From positions 804 through 6,912 of the forward strand of contig JAHDGN010000176.1 in NCBI GenBank assembly GCA_020627645.1: DNA of 6,109 nt. The letters are read 5' to 3'. A program made the translations under genes and the position numbers. Under the pieces are notes generated by a model. That model saw only the letters and a program-made list of their open reading frames with translations, was not told where the DNA came from and did no database searches. This stretch comes from Akkermansiaceae bacterium. Its GTDB lineage: Bacteria > Verrucomicrobiota > Verrucomicrobiia > Verrucomicrobiales > Akkermansiaceae. Below are positions 1 to 5,982 of this stretch, one piece after another; the stretch's first letter is position 1, and each line of letters begins with the position of its first letter.

Positions 1-1
1 A

Positions 2-218
2 TGCGGATGGTGGAGTGATGTGCCAGAGGCGAGGGCGGGGCGTTGGTTGTTTCGTTGGGTGATGGAGGGGGGTGATTACGGGTGAGCACGGGGTGGGTTT
101 GGCGAAGAAGCCGTGGTTTCGGGAGGCAGTTGGGGAGGTTTCGTTTGAGGTGCATCGGAAGGTGAAGGCGGTGTTGGACGAGGATGGGATTTTGAATCCT
201 GGGAAATTTTTGGATTGA
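2..218 (+). pseudogene. FAD-linked oxidase (GlcD type), C-terminal fragment, apparently frameshifted
   Basis: This is the 3' end of a flavin-dependent 2-hydroxyacid dehydrogenase/oxidase of the GlcD/FAD_binding_4 superfamily, which oxidises substrates such as glycolate or lactate with bound FAD. From 72 to the TGA at 216-218 the reading contains VITGEHGVG and ends with DGILNPGKFLD. These are the two hallmark C-terminal motifs of the family (the GEHG flavin-site loop and the terminal NPGK). In that frame a TGA at 60-62 blocks upstream reading. The preceding family-like stretch, RWLFRWVMEGG, is instead read in the frame starting at base 2, so the frame changes inside the six-G run at 67-72. One surplus G or two missing Gs would restore continuity. 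The break could be a real mutation or a base-calling error in the homopolymer. The 5' part lies outside the window, so overall length and substrate cannot be judged. The identity of the tail is firm; its broken state is less so. Confidence 0.65.
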
Positions 219-227
219 GGGCGTGTG

Positions 228-314
228 ATGGGATTGAGGTTGGTGGGAGAGATTGGGAGGTCAGTACGGAATTATGTTGAGAGTTTGACCAATGTGGTGT
301 TTGCTTTGGGGTAG
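228..314 (+). CDS. small ORF of 28 codons, unknown function
   Basis: This ATG-to-TAG reading of 28 codons lies in the otherwise gene-free 98 bp between the oxidase tail and the first PAS-phosphatase gene. A GAGGG at 217-221, overlapping the oxidase stop, sits 6 nt before the ATG, which is better than most starts here. The TAG ends 2 nt before the next ATG at 317, so translation could be coupled. Codon use (TTG, GTG, GGG) matches the neighbours. The peptide starts MGLRLVGEIGRSVRNYVE and ends in a short hydrophobic segment, LTNVVFALG. It faintly resembles the N-terminus of MlaE-type ABC permeases, so it could be a stub of a lost permease gene, a leader peptide, or chance. No function is assigned. 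Confidence 0.3.
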   Translation: MGLRLVGEIGRSVRNYVESLTNVVFALG

Positions 315-316
315 CG

Positions 317-2311
317 ATGGGTTCGTGGCGAGATGATCGGTTGCAGTTGGCTCTTAGGGCCTCGAAGGAGGGCATTTGGGATTGGAATTTGGCGGATGGA
401 ACGATTTATTTTTCGCGTCGGATTTATCGGTTTTTGGCTTATCGGAAGGAGGAGATGCCGAATTTTTTTGCGCAGCGGCGTGAGTATATGGATGAGGAGT
501 CGGTGTTGGCGGTGGATGAGGCGTTGCAGCGGGTGATTCAGGAAGGGGAGGAGTTGTTTGCGGTGGAGCCGATGGTGCGGACGAGTGAGGGGAAGGAGAA
601 ATTTTTTAGGGTGAGGGGAACGCCGGTGAGAGATGAGTTGGGGAAGGTGATTCGGATTGCGGGAAGTATGATTGACATTTCGCAGAGGAAGTTGGCGGAG
701 TTGGAGTTGGCGGAGGAGCGGCATTTGATTCAGATGTTGATGGATCATATGCCGATGAATGTTTATTTTAAGGATCGGGATTCGAGGTTTGTGATGGCGA
801 ATTTGGCGACGGCTCGGAAGATGGGTTTGAGTTCGGCGAGGGAGTTGGTGGGGAAGAGTGATTTGGATTTCTTTTCGGCAGACCATGCACGGCCTGCGAG
901 GGAGGCTGAGTTGAGGATTATGGAGACGGGGCAGCCGGTGGTTGACCAGACGGAGCATGAGTATTGGGAGAACCGTCCGGATACGTGGGTGAAGACGACG
1001 AAGTATCCATGGGTGGGGCCGGATGGGAAGGTGCGGGGGACTTTTGGGGTGACGAGTGATATTTCGGAATTGATTCGGATGAGGCAGGAGCAGGAGCGGG
1101 TGGCGGCGGAGTTGAATGCGCAGAATAAGTTAATTGAGGATGAGAGGCAGTGGATGAGGTTGATTATCGATAGTGTTCCGTTGAATGTTTATTTTAAGGA
1201 TCGGGATCATCGTTTTTTGATTGCGAATCAGTCGTTGGCGGATTGGGTGGGTTTTGAGAAGCCGGAGGATTTTTATGATTTGTCGGATCGGGATCTTTTT
1301 TCGGAAGAGCATTGGAGTAAGGCTGAGCGGGATGAGAAGCGGATTATGGAGACGGGTGAGCCGTTGGTGAGTGTGGTGGAGAGGGAGGTTTGGAGCGGGA
1401 AGAAGGATACTTTTGTGATGACGTCAAAGTATCCTTGGCGTGATAGTGAGGGAAAGATTGTGGGGACTTTTGGGGTGTCGAGTGATGTGTCGGAGTTGAT
1501 GACGGCGCAGCAGGCGGTGCATCGATCGGCGGAGGAGTTGGATGCGAAGAATCACGAGATGATTTCGGAGTTGGCGTTGGCGAGGGAGGTGCAGGCGGCG
1601 TTGTTGCAGGGGGAACTTCATGATGTTTGTTCGGGAGATTATTGTTTGAGGTTTGAGCGTCTCTATGAGTCGTCTGAGGAGTTGACGGGTGATTTTTATG
1701 AGGTGATCGAGTTGGGTGAGGGGAAGGTTGGGTTTTTGGTAGGTGAGGTGAAGGGGCGGGGGGTGACGTCGGCGTTGATTGTGTCGATGTTGAGGGGGTT
1801 GATTGAGCAGCAGACGAAGGTGGCGGGAGATCCGGGGAAATTTTTGACGGGATTGAATGATGGTTTGGGGCATTTGTTGGAGAGGTCGAGTTTGGGGATT
1901 AAGGCGACGATGTTTTATGGGGTGGTGGATTTGGATGGGCCGGAGATTCGGTTGGCGGTGGCGGGGCATGTGAATCCAATTGCGGTGTTTGGTGATGGGA
2001 TTCGGCAGTTGGTGCCGCCGGAGCATGCGTCGGGGCCAGCCTTGGGTGAAGAGTTGGGGAGAGTTTATGGTTCGGTGAAGGCGTCGGTGGATGGTTTACA
2101 GCGGATGATTTGTTTTACGGAGGGGGTTCGGGGGGCGGAGAATGAGCGCGGGGAGGAATTTGGGGTGACGAGAATGTTGGAGGAAATTGAGAGAGGGGGG
2201 GCTTTGGACAGGGTTTTGGGCCGTTTGTCGGAATCGGTGAGGGGGCATGTTGCGGGAGGTGGGATGTTGAATTCGATTTGTTTGTTAGGATGGGAGATCG
2301 CGAAAAAGTAA
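317..2311 (+). CDS. triple-PAS SpoIIE-type protein with degenerate phosphatase site (probable pseudophosphatase)
   Basis: This 664-residue cytoplasmic sensor has no signal peptide or membrane segment. Three PAS domains occupy about residues 5-125, 135-255 and 277-397. The first ends in a PAC-like SMIDISQRK. The second and third share NVYFKDRD, then GTFGV and S/T-S-D. A helical linker containing LAREVQ (421-426) leads into an RsbU/SpoIIE PP2C domain (about 430-660). Of the usual metal ligands, only the first Asp (GD, 458-459) is intact. The DVxGHG motif has become EVKGRG (477-482), TDG has become TEG (601-603), and the final DD is N652-S653; the AGH structural motif remains (549-551). I infer weak or absent phosphatase activity, with a sensing or scaffolding role. 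The ATG at 317 is preceded by GGGGT at 308-312. The alternative is an active enzyme with unusual ligands. The target, classically a phosphorylated STAS protein, is not in the window. The gene overlaps its downstream paralogue. Confidence 0.9.
   Translation: MGSWRDDRLQLALRASKEGIWDWNLADGTIYFSRRIYRFLAYRKEEMPNFFAQRREYMDEESVLAVDEALQRVIQEGEELFAVEPMVRTSEGKEKFFRVRGTPVRDELGKVIRIAGSMIDISQRKLAELELAEERHLIQMLMDHMPMNVYFKDRDSRFVMANLATARKMGLSSARELVGKSDLDFFSADHARPAREAELRIMETGQPVVDQTEHEYWENRPDTWVKTTKYPWVGPDGKVRGTFGVTSDISELIRMRQEQERVAAELNAQNKLIEDERQWMRLIIDSVPLNVYFKDRDHRFLIANQSLADWVGFEKPEDFYDLSDRDLFSEEHWSKAERDEKRIMETGEPLVSVVEREVWSGKKDTFVMTSKYPWRDSEGKIVGTFGVSSDVSELMTAQQAVHRSAEELDAKNHEMISELALAREVQAALLQGELHDVCSGDYCLRFERLYESSEELTGDFYEVIELGEGKVGFLVGEVKGRGVTSALIVSMLRGLIEQQTKVAGDPGKFLTGLNDGLGHLLERSSLGIKATMFYGVVDLDGPEIRLAVAGHVNPIAVFGDGIRQLVPPEHASGPALGEELGRVYGSVKASVDGLQRMICFTEGVRGAENERGEEFGVTRMLEEIERGGALDRVLGRLSESVRGHVAGGGMLNSICLLGWEIAKK
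756..781 (+). repeat. direct repeat copy 1 (PAS2 core)
   Basis: This 26-nt stretch recurs exactly at 1182-1207, 426 nt (142 codons) later in the same frame. It encodes the NVYFKDRD core at the start of the second PAS domain and marks an internal domain duplication within the first phosphatase-like gene. Confidence 0.85.
1182..1207 (+). repeat. direct repeat copy 2 (PAS3 core)
   Basis: This is the exact second copy of the 26 nt at 756-781, encoding the NVYFKDRD core of the third PAS domain. The identity at silent positions suggests a fairly recent duplication or gene conversion, although strong codon bias also makes convergence easier. Confidence 0.85.
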
Positions 2312-4287
2312 GTTTGGAAGATGAGAGGTTGGATTTGGCGTTGAAGGCGTCGAATGAGGGGATTTGGGATTGGGATCTTCCGACGGGGGAGATTTATTAT
2401 ACGAATCGACTGTTGATGTTTTTGGGGTTTGGGCGGATGGGGGCTCCGAATATCTTTGTGGAGGTTGAGAAGTTTATTCATCCTGATGATTTAGAGGGCT
2501 TTCAGGCGAAGATGGATCGGGTGTTGGTGAGGAAGGGGATTTTGTTTGCGTCGGAGAGTCGGATTCGGACGAAGGAGGGGGAGTGGAAGTGGTTTCGGGT
2601 GAGGGGGGTGCCGGTGAGGGATCCGAATGGGGTGGTGATTCGGATGGTGGGGAGTTTGATTGATATTTCTGAGCGTAAGAGAGCGGAGTTGCAGTTGGCT
2701 GAGGAGAGGGCGCGGATTGATTTGGTTTTGGAGAGCGCGCCGGTGAGTGTTTATTTGAAGGATTTGGGGGGGCGCTATGTGAGGGCAAATGCGGCGACGG
2801 CGGTGAGGTTGAGAGTGGGCTCGGTGAAGGAGTTATTGGGTAAGGTGGATGGCGATTTTTTTGAATCGGAGTATGCCTTGGCGACAAGAGCGGCTGAGGT
2901 GCAAATTATGGAGACTGGAGAGGAGCAGGAGGAGGAGTTGGTGCATGAGGTGTTGGAGGGTGGGGAGGCCTCGTGGGCTTTGGTGACTAAGAAGGTTTGG
3001 AGGGGGTTGAGGGGGGAGGTCAAGGGGGTGTTTGGTTTGAGTCATGATGTGACGGAGTTGATGGAGGCGCAGGAGGATTTGTCCTTGATTGCCCAGGAGT
3101 TGAAGACGGTGCATCGGGAGATTAGTGATGAGAGGCATTTGTTGAGGATGGTGATCGATAACATTCCGGCGGTGGTTTACTTCAAGGATTTGGATTCGAA
3201 TTTTGTGTTGGTGAATCGTGGGATGGCGAATTTGGTGGGTGAGTCGACTCCGGAGATGGTGGTGGGGCGGAATGACTCGGATTATTTCGGGACGGAGCTG
3301 ACGTTGAGTGCTCGGTCTGATGAGGTGGTGATTATGCGGACAGGGAAGCCGATGGAGCAAAAGTTTGAGACGGTGCATTGGAAGGATGGGCGAGTGACGT
3401 GGAGTTTGACGTCGAAGTATGCGTGGATTGATGGGGAGGGGCAGGTGAAGGGGACCTATGGGGTTTCTATGGATGTGACGCCTTTGATTGAGGCGAGGAA
3501 GGAATTGGAGAGAATAGCGGGGGTATTGGAGAGGAAGAATGAATCGTTTGAGGCTCAGTTGAACTTGGCAAGAGAGGTGCAGCAGTCGGCGTTTCCGGAG
3601 GTGATTCCTTCGTTGAGTTATGGGGAGAGGCAGGTGGCTTGTCATCATGTGTATCGGCCGGCGTCGAAGTTGGCGGGTGATTTTTTTGAGGTTTTTGAGG
3701 TGGCTGAAGGGGTGTGTGGGTTTTTGGTTTGTGATGTGATGGGGCATGGGGTGAGGTCGGCGTTGATTGTTTCGATGTTGAGGGGGTTGGTTGAAAAGCA
3801 GCGGGAGACATTGGGTGGGAAACCGGGGGAGTTTTTGACGGGGTTGAATGGGGGGTTGGTTCATTTGTTGGAGCGGGCTTCTCAGTTGATTTTTTCATCG
3901 GCAATTTATGGGGTGATTGATTTGAAGGAGAATGAGATGAGGGTGGCATCGGCGGGGCATCCGGCTCCGATTTTGCAGCGAGATGGGGAGTTGGGGGTTT
4001 TGGAGATGTCGGGGGCTTTAAAAGGGCCTGCTTTGGGCATGGTGGGGGGATTTGATTATGGAGAGATGGTGGTTTCTTTGGAGGGGTTTGGTACGGAGGG
4101 TGTTTTTGAGGTGGTGGGAGAGGGGGGGGAGGAATTTGGGTTGGGACGGATGTGTGAGGTTTTGAAGGTTGATGAGGGCTTGAAAGAAGCTTTAGGGAAT
4201 TTGGTGGAGAAGGCTTTGGATTTCGGTGAGGGAGAGGCTTTTGAGGACGATGTTTGTGTTTTGGGGGTTGAAGTTGTTGATTTGTGA
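2290..4287 (+). CDS. triple-PAS SpoIIE/RsbU-family serine phosphatase
   Basis: This 665-residue paralogue of the preceding gene has the same order. PAS1 is at about 12-132 and ends in SLIDISERK. PAS2 is at about 142-262 with SVYLKD, and PAS3 at about 284-402 with VVYFKDLD. A linker with LAREVQ (426-431) leads into the PP2C domain (about 432-663). Family members hydrolyse phosphoserine/threonine, usually on STAS-type anti-sigma antagonists, using two Mn/Mg ions. Here the key residues are largely present: G463-D464, intact DVMGHG (482-487), AGH (555-557) and D653-D654. Only TDG is altered, to TEG (602-604), and Glu could still bind metal. I infer an active enzyme controlled by the PAS domains; their ligands are unknown. 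The ATG at 2290 is chosen because it gives an N-terminus (MGD..., then LALKAS) matching the paralogue; a TTG at 2278 would add four residues. It overlaps the upstream gene by 22 nt without a well-placed Shine-Dalgarno, which suggests translational coupling. Confidence 0.92.
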   Translation: MGDREKVSLEDERLDLALKASNEGIWDWDLPTGEIYYTNRLLMFLGFGRMGAPNIFVEVEKFIHPDDLEGFQAKMDRVLVRKGILFASESRIRTKEGEWKWFRVRGVPVRDPNGVVIRMVGSLIDISERKRAELQLAEERARIDLVLESAPVSVYLKDLGGRYVRANAATAVRLRVGSVKELLGKVDGDFFESEYALATRAAEVQIMETGEEQEEELVHEVLEGGEASWALVTKKVWRGLRGEVKGVFGLSHDVTELMEAQEDLSLIAQELKTVHREISDERHLLRMVIDNIPAVVYFKDLDSNFVLVNRGMANLVGESTPEMVVGRNDSDYFGTELTLSARSDEVVIMRTGKPMEQKFETVHWKDGRVTWSLTSKYAWIDGEGQVKGTYGVSMDVTPLIEARKELERIAGVLERKNESFEAQLNLAREVQQSAFPEVIPSLSYGERQVACHHVYRPASKLAGDFFEVFEVAEGVCGFLVCDVMGHGVRSALIVSMLRGLVEKQRETLGGKPGEFLTGLNGGLVHLLERASQLIFSSAIYGVIDLKENEMRVASAGHPAPILQRDGELGVLEMSGALKGPALGMVGGFDYGEMVVSLEGFGTEGVFEVVGEGGEEFGLGRMCEVLKVDEGLKEALGNLVEKALDFGEGEAFEDDVCVLGVEVVDL

Positions 4288-4297
4288 GGCTTGTGAA

Positions 4298-4327
4298 CTG
4301 CAGGATCTGTGGTAGATCGGCCTGCAG
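4298..4327 (+). promoter_or_regulatory. inverted repeat enclosing the pfk GTG start codon
   Basis: CTGCAGGATCT (4298-4308) can pair with AGATCGGCCTGCAG (4314-4327): 11 base pairs with a 3-nt bulge in the right arm and the 5-nt loop GTGGT (4309-4313). The loop carries the GTG taken as the pfk start, and the only nearby Shine-Dalgarno-like AGGA (4302-4305) is buried in the left arm. In mRNA this could limit or regulate initiation, or favour the second GTG at 4327. It could equally be an operator with dyad symmetry. There is no U-run after it, so it is not a typical terminator. The pairing is seen; the function is inferred. Confidence 0.45.
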
Positions 4328-5292
4328 TGAGCGATAAAATAGCGATTATGACCTCGGGTGGCGATGCTGCTGGGATGAATCCAGCGGTGAAGTCTGCGGT
4401 AGATCATTGCCGTCGAATGGGGGCTCAGCCGTATCTGGTGGAGTGGGGGTTGCGGGGGATGATTGAAGGGTGGATTAAGCCGGCGACGGAGGAATCGATG
4501 TATGGAATTATTCATAAGGGGGGGACGGCTTTGGGGTCATCGCGATCGAAGAGATTTTTCAAGTTGGAATTTCGGAAGCAGGCCTATGAGAATTTGGAGA
4601 AGTTGGGGATTTCTAAGTTGATTGTGATTGGTGGGGACGGGTCGTTTGGGGCATTGCATCAATTTCATTGTGATTTTGGGGTCCCGTTTTCGGGGATTCC
4701 GGCGACGATTGATAATGACATCGCGGGGACGGATTATTGTTTGGGGGTGGATACGGCGTTGAACATGATTCGTTCGAGTGTGGATAGTATTCGGGATACG
4801 GCTTCGTCGTTTTCAAGGGCGTTTGTGGTGGAGACGATGGGTCGTGATTGTGGGTATTTGGCGATGACGAGTGCGTTGGCGACGGGGGCGGAGGTTTGTC
4901 TGGTTCCGGAGATTCCTTACGATTTGGATTCGATTGGCGAGCGATTGAGAGCGGAGCGTGATGCGGGGAAGAAGTATTTGCTGGGGATTGTGGCGGAGGG
5001 AACTGGGATGGGGGAGAGTTTGACGAGGTGGATGAATGATGCGTTGGATATGGACGCGCGGTTAACGGTTTTGGGGCATGTGCAGAGAGGGGGTTCTCCG
5101 ACAGTTTATGATCGTATTATGGCGTTTAAGTTTGGGGTGGCTGCGGTGGAGAATTTATTGGCGGGTGAGACAAACAAGGTGGTGACGTTTAAAGATGGGG
5201 CGATATACAGTCGGTGTATCGGGGAGATTGCGGAGGTGAAGCATCATTGTGCTTCGGATTTGATCAATTCTTGCCGCCACTTAAGTCTTTAG
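4309..5292 (+). CDS. pfkA: 6-phosphofructokinase, PfkA (PFK-I) family
   Basis: This cytoplasmic glycolytic enzyme phosphorylates fructose 6-phosphate to fructose 1,6-bisphosphate. Its 327 residues match the usual bacterial length (about 320). Visible motifs are TSGGDAAGMN (15-24, nucleotide loop), GGDGS (108-112), PATIDND (131-137, catalytic base D135, equivalent to E. coli D127), R170 and MGR (177-179) for the sugar phosphate, E230, R251, H257 and QRGGSP (259-264). Gly111 in GGDG, rather than the Asp of pyrophosphate enzymes, predicts ATP as donor. Position 132 is Ala, neither the Gly usual in ATP enzymes nor the Lys of PPi enzymes. Effector-site arginines of E. coli PFK (R21, R25) appear here as K28 and D32, so classical ADP/PEP control may be absent. 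The start is uncertain: GTG 4309 is used, and GTG 4327 would remove six residues and still keep the first strand. The gene lies 21 nt after the phosphatase gene, so co-transcription is likely. Confidence 0.93.
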   Translation: MVDRPAVSDKIAIMTSGGDAAGMNPAVKSAVDHCRRMGAQPYLVEWGLRGMIEGWIKPATEESMYGIIHKGGTALGSSRSKRFFKLEFRKQAYENLEKLGISKLIVIGGDGSFGALHQFHCDFGVPFSGIPATIDNDIAGTDYCLGVDTALNMIRSSVDSIRDTASSFSRAFVVETMGRDCGYLAMTSALATGAEVCLVPEIPYDLDSIGERLRAERDAGKKYLLGIVAEGTGMGESLTRWMNDALDMDARLTVLGHVQRGGSPTVYDRIMAFKFGVAAVENLLAGETNKVVTFKDGAIYSRCIGEIAEVKHHCASDLINSCRHLSL

Positions 5293-5313
5293 GGTATCTC
5301 CGGCGACTTCATT

Positions 5314-5331
5314 TTGGGAAAATGGTCCCAA
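5314..5331 (+). terminator. possible weak terminator hairpin after pfkA
   Basis: TTGGGA (5314-5319) and TCCCAA (5326-5331) form a 6-bp stem with a 6-nt loop, 21 nt after the pfkA stop. Only ATTTCC follows directly and a TTTT comes 11 nt later, so the U-tract is poor. The position at the end of the gene run, just where composition changes, is the main support. Confidence 0.35.
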
Positions 5332-5466
5332 TTTCCTCATCTTTTCGTTAGTCGCAAACCTCGCTTAGGAATTCATTCAAAAGGTTTTGTTCCTTTGTTG
5401 ATTTGCAAAAATTTGAACTCATTTTTCTTTGCAGAAGTGGCTTGCCGAATGTGCCCTTTCTTTTTT

Positions 5467-5770
5467 GGTTCTTCGGGGAATTTAGTGCGCGATTTTGAGG
5501 CTGAGTGGTGGGCGTGGTGTGGGGTATTCTCCTCACATGCCCAACCCGCTTTTCAGTCATTATAGCCTTCTCCTAAATCTTGAAGAGCCGTAGAGAGTCT
5601 CTGCGGTGAACCTCCAGGTGGAACATTCCCGGGTTGAAATAGAAATCGACCACAGCGGATCAAAAGCCTGTTGCCCAGAGTGTTCAAAACCCTGCTGGAT
5701 TAAAGATCATAGCCCTCGTCGCCAATGGCGGCATCTCGATACGATGAACTTAGAAATGGAGTCCATTTAA
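5467..5770 (+). mobile_element. ISL3-family insertion sequence remnant (left end and start of transposase)
   Basis: The sequence GGTTCTTCGGGGAATT starting at 5467 resembles the terminal inverted repeats of ISL3-family elements, which commonly begin GGxTCTTC. A transposase start codon follows 70 nt later at 5537, a spacing normal for the family. Recognisable transposase coding stops by about 5760-5770. No inverted copy of the left end is visible further right, so the right portion has been lost. No 8-bp target duplication can be checked without the other end. Assignment to ISL3 rests on the transposase fragment; the exact left boundary is less certain. Confidence 0.6.
5537..5770 (+). pseudogene. 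ISL3-family transposase, N-terminal fragment with in-frame stop
   Basis: Reading from ATG 5537 gives MPNPLFSHYSLLLNLEEP, then TAG at 5591-5593, then continues in the same frame as RVSAVNLQVEHSRVEIEIDH and on to CCPECSKPCW, IKDHSPRRQWRHLDTMN. It ends at TAA 5768-5770. This is the typical ISL3 transposase N-terminus: a leading helix, the expected W-R-V (here stop-R-V, a TGG-to-TAG change), the CPxC...C zinc-binding motif, and the D-H-x-P-x-R-x-WRHLD signature. The DDE catalytic domain that should follow (family proteins are about 400 residues or more) is absent. The fragment therefore cannot encode an active enzyme. Its composition is balanced, unlike the G-rich genes upstream. Confidence 0.8.
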
Positions 5771-5982
5771 CTGTCTCATTAATATCTCAATTTGCTTAAT
5801 GATTTAAGGGGAACTGTCAGATTTTCTCCTTGAAGCGACATGAAGGAAGGAGCACTCTACCTAGTCATCGGTCTTTTTCATGAAAATAGTCATTTTCTTG
5901 GTTTTCCCTCCAACCGATTTTAAGCCCCCTAAACTCTCGAATTAAATATCCCTCGTACTTACAACCGACACCTACCAATATC
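5771..5982. other. intergenic stretch without recognisable gene
   Basis: These 212 bases between the transposase remnant and the next start codon are AT-rich, with more C than G on the + strand. I see no conserved coding motif, RNA gene or clear sigma-70 promoter pair. The promoter of the following exported protein would be expected here. The piece just after 5770 could be decayed IS DNA, but it cannot be recognised. Confidence 0.4.

Noticed and set aside
2833..3864. Long open frame on the minus strand, antisense to the second phosphatase gene (others at 272-958, 1424-2026 and 3467-3949)
   Set aside because: The peptides are low-complexity (His, Pro, Arg, Gln, Asn rich) with no family motif. 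The G/T-rich + strand with strong codon bias leaves few stop codons on the complement.
5377..5401. Imperfect hairpin TCAAAAGG / CCTTTGTTGA
   Set aside because: The stem is short with a 2-nt bulge and has no U-run directly after it. It is too weak to call a terminator.
5293..5466. Search for RNA genes, CRISPR repeats or attachment sites between pfkA and the IS remnant
   Set aside because: I saw no tRNA-like fold, regularly spaced repeats or other RNA signature. Only the weak hairpin at 5314-5331 is noted.
5314..5565. Open frames on both strands between pfkA and the transposase remnant (also 5348-5560 on the minus strand)
   Set aside because: There are no recognisable motifs, both run across the probable IS left end, and there is no credible ribosome binding site.
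5840..5923. 27-codon ORF starting MKEGALYLV
   Set aside because: It has no Shine-Dalgarno and no motif, and it lies in AT-rich noncoding sequence. Its length is expected by chance.
5918..5947. Possible -10-like TTAAAT with a weak -35 upstream of the exported protein gene
   Set aside because: The -35 match is poor, and such AT-rich hexamers are common in this stretch.
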